Shown here piece after piece: positions 57,612 to 64,000 of a stretch of 64,000 bases of DNA. Made by a program: the position numbers and the translations under genes. This stretch comes from Xiphydria camelus. Lineage: Eukaryota > Arthropoda > Insecta > Hymenoptera > Xiphydriidae. Under the pieces are notes generated by a model. It had not been told where the DNA came from and did not search any database. It saw only the letters and a list, made by a program, of their open reading frames with translations. Each line of letters starts with the position of its first letter. Position 1 is the stretch's first letter. The DNA lies in NCBI GenBank assembly GCA_963678675.1, contig OY783196.1:23662827-23726826 (forward strand), written 5' to 3'.

Positions 57612-57858
57612 CACGCAGAAAAATTTTCGTTAAAAATTACCGCGAAAATCACGTAACTATTGAACGTGATGTCAATAACCAAATTTTTCCTGTAGACCAC
57701 GATGAAATTCATTTATCCCATGCTCTATTTCAGTTATTTGTTTTCCTAAAAAAACAGTTAATTTTACCCTGAAGCATATGTACAAATTTAGTCATTGACA
57801 TCATGTCCCATGGTTACGTGAATTTCACTGTAATTTTTAATGAAAACTTCTCTCCGTG
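57612..57858. mobile_element. 247-bp nested MITE, CACGCAGAAAAATTTTCGTT ends
   Basis: The left end is matched by the inverted right end CACGGAGAGAAGTTTTCATT, with shared ATTACCG/ATTACAG, AATCACGTAAC and GACATCATGTCCCATGG blocks; same length (247 bp) and family as 52146-52392. TA follows the right end. Confidence 0.75.
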
Positions 57859-58065
57859 TAGAAACACTTAATCGCGATAATGGAGGAATTTATTTACAAG
57901 GAATAAACAAAAGTTTGAAGTACCTAAATAAGCTACCTACGATGTAGGTACGTAAATATTTTTTTTTTCATTCAAATAGATCTTTGTTCGAAATGAAAAA
58001 AATTCCTATTTGTTATTAATCAATTTTCTGATACGTTAGTATTCAAATAAACTTTTCTCCGAGTG

Positions 58066-59108
58066 TACAAAATCTGACACGATCATCCCTAATTATCCAT
58101 AAATAATGCCATTTTTGCGCGAGTCATATTATTTATTAAAATATGCCCATCAACGAGCTAAAGTTAAGTGCCGAGTTACTTGGCAAGGCGCAAAAATCAG
58201 TCACGCCTCGCGAATGTGGTGGTCGCGTGTGTCGACAGCTTCGCGCAAAACGAGTGAATAATGAAAGGCGCCCCGGCGAGACTTTAATTTAAATATTCGC
58301 GCCGCCTTTGAAAAATTAATCTGCCGGTCCATTTATCAAGCGAACGATCTTCATTTTTTCCGTCAAGAAACGGCGGCCACACGTTCATATCTTTGAAAGT
58401 TATTCAATCCCGACTCGACGGAAGAGAAATACACGGTACACACACAGGTGCAACCACCATGTTGGTCACCCGCGCACCCCCTCCCACCCCTCATCCACGC
58501 TATACCACTTTATCACATGTTGATTCGCAGACGTCGAGTACTCGTAACGACTCTTTTTTTGGCACGATTTCACCCTTCTTATTTGTACAGCGCGAAGCAA
58601 CGCGGGGGATCCCATTTGTTCAACCGCGCTCGGACTGCGCGAGGGGTGCAGAAGTTATACTGCAGCTATATAATCGCGAACGGATATGTAGGGAGAAAGA
58701 ACGATCGAGGTTCGAGGTGCTCGTTACCCGGACAAATAGACGCGAAGGAAGAAGGCAATTTTTCCTTTTTCTTTCGGCTGGAAAGAAAAAAAAAAAGCCA
58801 CAAAAGGCTCTTTCCTCGAGGAGATGGCCGCGTTCCTCGTCGACGGAATTGCACGCTGAACTCGGACGAGTGTTCTTTCTCGTTGAAGACAAATTTGCTT
58901 CGAGATCGTCGGTCGAATGATTCGCAGAAAGACGCATAGGTATTACGTTTATCAACTGCGATGTTCGATTAAGTATATAGCTTTTCCTGTTAATGTGATT
59001 GGAAGATATGCATAGCGATGCACTGTTTCTATAAATGTGATGTAAAAGGAATTATGCATTAAAATTTGAGAGGAAAGTATGCATGAAGGGCGGATATAAA
59101 TAAATCAA
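58066..59108. other. Intergenic, no gene supported
   Basis: Two long overlapping plus-strand frames (58393-58939) contain a poly-Lys stretch from an A run and no domain. Confidence 0.4.
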
Positions 59109-59322
59109 CGCTGAGAAAAAGCGATATAGTCGTGGCAACTATTTTGAACACAACTGTTCAAATTTTTTAATCAGCACCGGTTTTGCATAGTTGTTGCAAC
59201 AATACTTTCATTCTGGTAACTAAAAATAGTTACTACAACTACAAAAACCAGTGCTAATTACCAAATTTGTGTGTAGTGGAGTCCAAAATTGTTGCCACAG
59301 TCACATTTCTTTCTTTCAGAGA
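59109..59322. mobile_element. 214-bp MITE, C(G)CTGAGAAAAAGC ends
   Basis: CGCTGAGAAAAAGCGATATA and GTGGCAACTATTTTG at the left pair with CAAAATTGTTGCCAC and TTTCTTTCAGAGAA at the right; CCGGTTTTGCATAGTTG pairs with CAACTACAAAAACCAG inside. Non-coding. Confidence 0.7.
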
Positions 59323-60807
59323 ACACTGAACATTCGTATTATCATTATTCATTGACAACGAAGTGCAGAATATCGCAAAATTCTCTCATTACATTGAAAT
59401 ATTGAATATTAAGAAGCTCTTTCTCATAAAATTCCTTCCGAGCGACCTCGATCGTCTCTTCTCCTCCCCATGCATACATATACATACAATTAACAAGTTT
59501 CGCGCAGCCACTGCGCCAATCCCCACGTACCCCCGAACCCCGCGTAACAGAACTCTCTCGAAGAGAGTTATAACGCTCATCCGCTCCCGCGGCGAACCGC
59601 CGATATCAGGGCGCGCGCATTTACCGCAGCCGCGAATCAAACGTTTATTTGTTCCTAGCGAATAATGTTAATAAATCGTACCCCTCGCCCGGCCGCAACG
59701 CACGTTCGATTCGCGTTGCGCAACGTTACTAGAAGAGCAAACGTAGATTTATGCAACGCTGGAATGGAACAATGGCCGGGCCCGATTACTTTATTGGTAT
59801 ACGACGTAATTGAGAATTTTCCTCCACCGCGACCTGTTTACGCGCATCGGGAGGGTGCAACTCCTATATCCGCGTTCCTCCGTGCCCTGGGCGATAATGG
59901 GTTTCGGATTGTTCCCCTTTATTCCCACGGATACGATAATTTCTGCAGCGACGCGTTCGGATCCGCTTGCAACCCCCAGCGCCTTAACGGCGGCCCGGGC
60001 TATTCGTTTTAATCTGAAAGTTTAATGCGTTCGCTCCCGTTGCAACGGAGAACCGGAACTTTATAAGATAGCCGGCGTTGTAAGACCGCTCGCGTCGCGC
60101 CCGCTCGACCGCTCGCGCGTGGCCTCCCGACGGAATCGTTTGGCGGATCAGCGAAGGACTAAAGTCGACGGTGCCCCGATTCGTAGACCGCCTTTGTACG
60201 GCTTTCTCATGCGTCCTTGCAACGGCTATTCGTTTTCATGCGGACATTTTTAACAAGAGACGTACGAACTACTCCGCGCCACTTTCTTCGACGCTTTGTA
60301 TTATATTAACATATGTATAAAATATGCAGAAGATTGTAAGGTTGTACGAGTAGGTACTTTAACTATTATCCGCGTATGTGTAGCCTCGTATGGTGTACAA
60401 GTTTTAAAATTAACACGAAGTAGGAGCGGGTTAAAATGCTGGGAAAACTTATTTATTAACACGCATATAGGTATTACTTGCTTATTTCGAAAAGCTGAGT
60501 TTTTTGAGAGACTTACAGAGAGAGAGAGAGGGTCAGGATTTGGATATACGACATAGCAACTATAGCGTTGACAATTCTTTCTAGACATTAACTTGGGCCA
60601 AGTTAATTTGCTACGATGTTATCTTGGCCCCACTTTTTTAAACAGGGCCGTTAGAGGCCCTCATAACTTGGAGCAATATACTCGTAGGTTGTCCTGATTT
60701 GAAATTAACGAGCAATTAACGGGGAAGTACTTATTGTGGCAGCCTAGATAACGCTTGTCATGGGCCAAAATAATAATCTGACTGCCAAATTACCTTTCCA
60801 CTCGGGT
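59323..60807. other. Intergenic, no gene seen
   Basis: Contains a short (GA) run near 60518-60531 and GGGCCAA words at 60595-60770. No supported gene. Confidence 0.4.
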
Positions 60808-60962
60808 AGGAGAGGTTACGCAGGACTGGCACTTGTCAGTGATGAAACTCTTAAACTATGGTAGGTACTCCTGATTCTAACTAGAACTAGGCGCACCTAC
60901 CTAATTGTAGAGTTTTATAACTGGCAGCTGCCAATCCTGCTTAAGTTCTTCTACTCACCATA
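60808..60962. repeat. Imperfect palindrome, CAGGACTGGC arms
   Basis: CAGGACTGGCACTTGTCAGT and ATGAAACTCTTAAACTATGG on the left pair imperfectly with the right side (CAGGATTGGCAGCTGCCAGT, ATAAAACTCTACAAT as reverse complement). About 155 bp; likely an old MITE. Confidence 0.5.
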
Positions 60963-63791
60963 ACCAATCAACGATTACGCTTATCGTCTATGTTTCCATA
61001 AAATCGTCTACGTTACATTTGCTATGTCATAGATCCAAGTCCTCACCCTCTCTGTATATGTAAGTTAATTCATCGCGTGATGATATCACTTGAACTAAAA
61101 CTAAAGACGACGACATGTATAAAGTCAGTTCGAAACCAAAGAAGTTTATCTTTGAAAGAACCAGACGAAGAGTCACAAGTGCCTCTCTTGCAGTTATTCG
61201 ATCCACTTCGAGTAACAGAAGATACCTCGTCTTACCTCACACACACACACACACACAAGTCTCCATTTGGCTTCCAATTGGTTCCAGGAGAAATAAAACG
61301 ACTACTTATACTTAAGCTGGTCCCTGCCTTCTGAAACGAATCGCGCTAATCAGGGGTCAGTTTGAATATTCCGTTTTACCCAGAATTATCTCCTGTAGAT
61401 ATTTATCCGTAGGGGTAGTGTTCGAGCGCAGAGCCCGTGGTTTCTCTTATTTCTCAGCGAATCCCGAGTACGTGTATACCTACGCACACGTGCAAACATT
61501 CTCCGGCTCGCGAAGAATGCCTTCCAAATTATACGCTTCCTTTCTATGGGAACGCACAACCGAGCGCTCTATATGTTTTAGCAGGGCATGTCGCTTTTAT
61601 GTAAATATCTCTCGAGAGCTATTAAAGCATGGTGCATAGAAACCCTACAGAAGCATAAGAGCGTTCTACGCGAGGGTGAACTTTCAAAGCCGTCGAGATG
61701 CGGGGTATATGATCCGAGGAAGGAAGGCGGGGTATAAGGAAGAAAGGAAGGATGGACGGAAGGAAGGGTTCGAGCTAGGATAATGTTTTGAGAAAATATC
61801 CGCGTAAAGGCGAAGATATACGAAGGTCATCGCGTTGTATTGATTCAGGACGAAATGCCGTCCTAAGTAGATATTTATGTATCTCGCTGCAGGGCTCGAT
61901 AGTGCCCCGGTCAACGGACTTAAGCTCCAGAGTAGTCGACCCTCAGCGTGAACCTTGTACTTACTTTGAATATCAATTGCCTACACGTTTTCTTGAATGG
62001 GTCGTAATGGTACCTTTCGGTTGGCTTTCGGCGTCACATGCGCACATTTTGGCCCAAGGTTGGCTGTTTAGACTACATCTATTTTTTATATTCTTTGTTC
62101 TCATATTGCATTCATTTTTTAATATTTATCTACAAACTCTTTGTCCTCAATGCAGCGGAATGTTGTTTGTATTCTTCGAACGTCACTAGGACTGCGATAA
62201 ACCTAGATTTTTAGACCAGATGTATTCAAAGTGCCTTTCAATTTTTTTAGCACTTACGAAGCTTCCTAATTTTTCTCCCAGTTTTTTCCCTCTCTCTACC
62301 ACCCTGTACTTCCTTATTATTTTAAATACCAGTAAAGATCAGCTCTGCTACGACCGTCAACTCTGATGAACGAAAATATACTATTATTGTTAAAAGGAAC
62401 TCGAAGAATTTATTTATCATTTTACCTCTATTATTAAGTTTTTATTCAATTAATCTTGTACAAAATGGGACGTTATGTTATGTCTTAATTAAACCGGCAG
62501 ATTTCTAGAATAACATTCCCGCGCAAATGGTTTGATCATACCTCAAGTAGCAGTCATTATATGTCATCTATTCCATTTTAGAATAACAAGAAGTACAGTC
62601 GAGTTGTAAATTACAATAGATAATAGACTGTCGTTGAGATATCGATTGTGCCGTAACAAGGTCGGTACAGTTATGTACAAGAATATGCATATTCGAGTCT
62701 ACGGATATGTCTATGTATATCCGAAGGAAGGAATAACAGCGCTTATAGTAGGGTAGAACTGCCTATTAGGGTGCCTAAGGACCAGTTTTTGTAGTTCCCA
62801 ATACAGATATCGAATGCACTTGCAAGTTGAATGATTGGATTTGGATTTCGCATTGGATTTTACTTATTCTATTGTATTCTATATTATAATAACTCGATGT
62901 ATCGTCCTTTCACACCAAGCCAGCCAGCCTTTCATACATCACAGCATGCAGCAACTGTGTATGTTTTATGCGTCCTCGATACTGTTATTTATGTAATTGA
63001 ATAATGAAATTATGTTTCAAAAATAATATGTTAAATTTTACGTAAATTTATTTATAACGTCATATTTAGATCACGCAATGATCTACATATATTTGATGTA
63101 TCACTTGCAATTTATACTTGCAACAAACGATTTGTGTTAATTTGTCGTACGAATCAGGGGTGTCTGACTGGGTAGTCAGTCAATGCTCCTTGTTTAGAAA
63201 TAAAATATATTTTTAGAAAAAAAGAAGAGAATCGTAAAATAATATACGATTCTATACGAAATCTATAGAGATTTTTAAAAGATATGAGACGCAATTCTCT
63301 TCTGAAGCGCAACCTCGAGTGATTCCGTTCAGCGTTTTCACGTAATACATTTTTTCGTTACGAATCAATGAGTCGTGATAGTATGTAGGAAAACGTAGGT
63401 ATTCGAGTAGCTCTTGACTACGATATATACATATATCCGTGAACACGCGTTTGATATATCCTTAGAATTCCGGGAGCAACGACTATTGGAAAACGAATCG
63501 AGTTCTTCGGACGAGAGACGTTAGAGAACTCCGGATATTCAGCTACTTCCGATAAACCGCGAGTAGGTATATGTAGGTAAGAACCGTCGGCGGTATGTAG
63601 GATAGATACTCGTATCTCCTCGGAGCATCGATTTTACCAGTAGCAATTTTTTTCTGGGTTACGAGCGAAGTCACGTCGACGGTTCCGACGTCACAAACGA
63701 CTTACCTTCGCTCTATAACTTATTCTTCTCGTCGAATATGGAAACGCGGATTACGGTAACTGCGGTGTATTTCTGCAGCTGTTAAAAATTA
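60963..63791. other. Intergenic; CA and GGAA simple repeats
   Basis: (CA)n at 61238-61257 and GGAAGGA-rich sequence at 61717-61770. TA-GGGTAGAACTGCC at 62752 resembles a GGGTAGA-type terminus without a visible mate. No gene recognised. Confidence 0.4.
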
Positions 63792-63952
63792 CTTTTTGTC
63801 ACTCAGTGTCAAATACTCGGTTTCATGGGCGTCCTCGACTCATGTGAAATCATCTTTCACACACCAATTCGTGAAAAGTTGCGCAGTGCGTGAAATAACA
63901 TGCGCAGTGCGTGAAATCGTCAACCTCGTATTTGACACTTAGTGACAAAAAA
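63792..63952. mobile_element. ~160-bp MITE, TTTTTGTCACTCAGTGTCAA arms
   Basis: TTTTTGTCACTCAGTGTCAA plus ATAC at the left is mirrored by GTATTTGACACTTAGTGACA plus AAAAA at the right. Inside, TGCGCAGTGCGTGAAAT occurs twice (63879 and 63901) as a direct repeat. Non-coding. Confidence 0.7.
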
Positions 63953-64000
63953 TAGAATTCGTTATTCGGTTGTTTCGCGCCGTTCTAACGAGTGTGATTG

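Larger units (their letters stand above)
57164..58065. mobile_element. Outer MITE of a three-element nest, TA flanks
   Basis: The left end CACCCAGAAAAAAGTTTAAC with TGAATATGAATC, and the inverted right end CACTCGGAGAAAAGTTTATT with TGAATACTAACG, are the same family as 10509-10750. TA at 57162-57163 and 58066-58067. Two further MITEs (57198-57606, 57612-57858) sit inside, so the outer element is much shorter than its present 902 bp. Confidence 0.75.

Noticed and set aside
58393..58939. 175- and 163-codon plus-strand frames
   Set aside because: Two overlapping frames, low-complexity Lys run from poly-A, no domain.

Overview
The window is a gene-poor, repeat-rich stretch of an animal nuclear genome, most likely an insect. 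An ecdysteroid-kinase-like (EcKinase/CHK) gene end, mariner/Tc1 remnants, TTAA-flanked piggyBac-type miniatures and a Helentron-type element all fit an arthropod. AT-rich tracts alternating with CpG-rich islands make Hymenoptera my first guess, but this is inference from composition and not proof.

Coding content is small. The left edge (3-990, +) carries the 3' part of an EcKinase/CHK-like gene with two frame breaks near 195-241. A one-exon THAP-type zinc-finger ORF lies at 39090-39455 (-) and lacks the last two zinc ligands. Two mariner fossils are visible: an internally deleted element with both inverted ends and a frameshifted transposase (33766-34708), and a solo C-terminal end (12377-12545, -). 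A palindromic Tc1-type derivative (40324-40854) carries the transposase C-terminus in both arms. A proline-rich candidate exon (25172-25455) and a CpG-rich candidate promoter/5' exon (8999-9856) are tentative. I see no tRNA, rRNA or CRISPR array, and no operon structure.

Most of the readable structure is transposon debris, mainly miniature inverted-repeat elements (MITEs) and foldbacks, many with target-site duplications. One group dominates: elements ending in CACTGAGAAAAA / CACGGAGAAAAA, usually flanked by TA, with about thirteen unrelated interiors. They are often nested: 7555-7998, 23996-24778, 35650-37087, 54581-55078 and 57164-58065. Other groups are TTAA-flanked elements (4371-4455, 31271-31425, 19567-20083, 51544-52052), a TAA-flanked PIF/Harbinger-type MITE (5770-5988), two near-perfect palindromes with 8-bp duplications (4516-4641, 46828-46974), and a Helentron-like element holding two 311-bp tandem palindromic units (42931-44120).

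There is no evidence that the genes work together. The most informative signals are the shared-terminus MITE clan, a TTAA insertion whose empty site survives in the opposite arm of the same palindrome, a Tc1-type foldback with paired transposase ends, the THAP ORF missing half its zinc site, and a cluster of seven copies of a ~22-bp word at 23125-23696. Similarity and boundary statements were made by eye.
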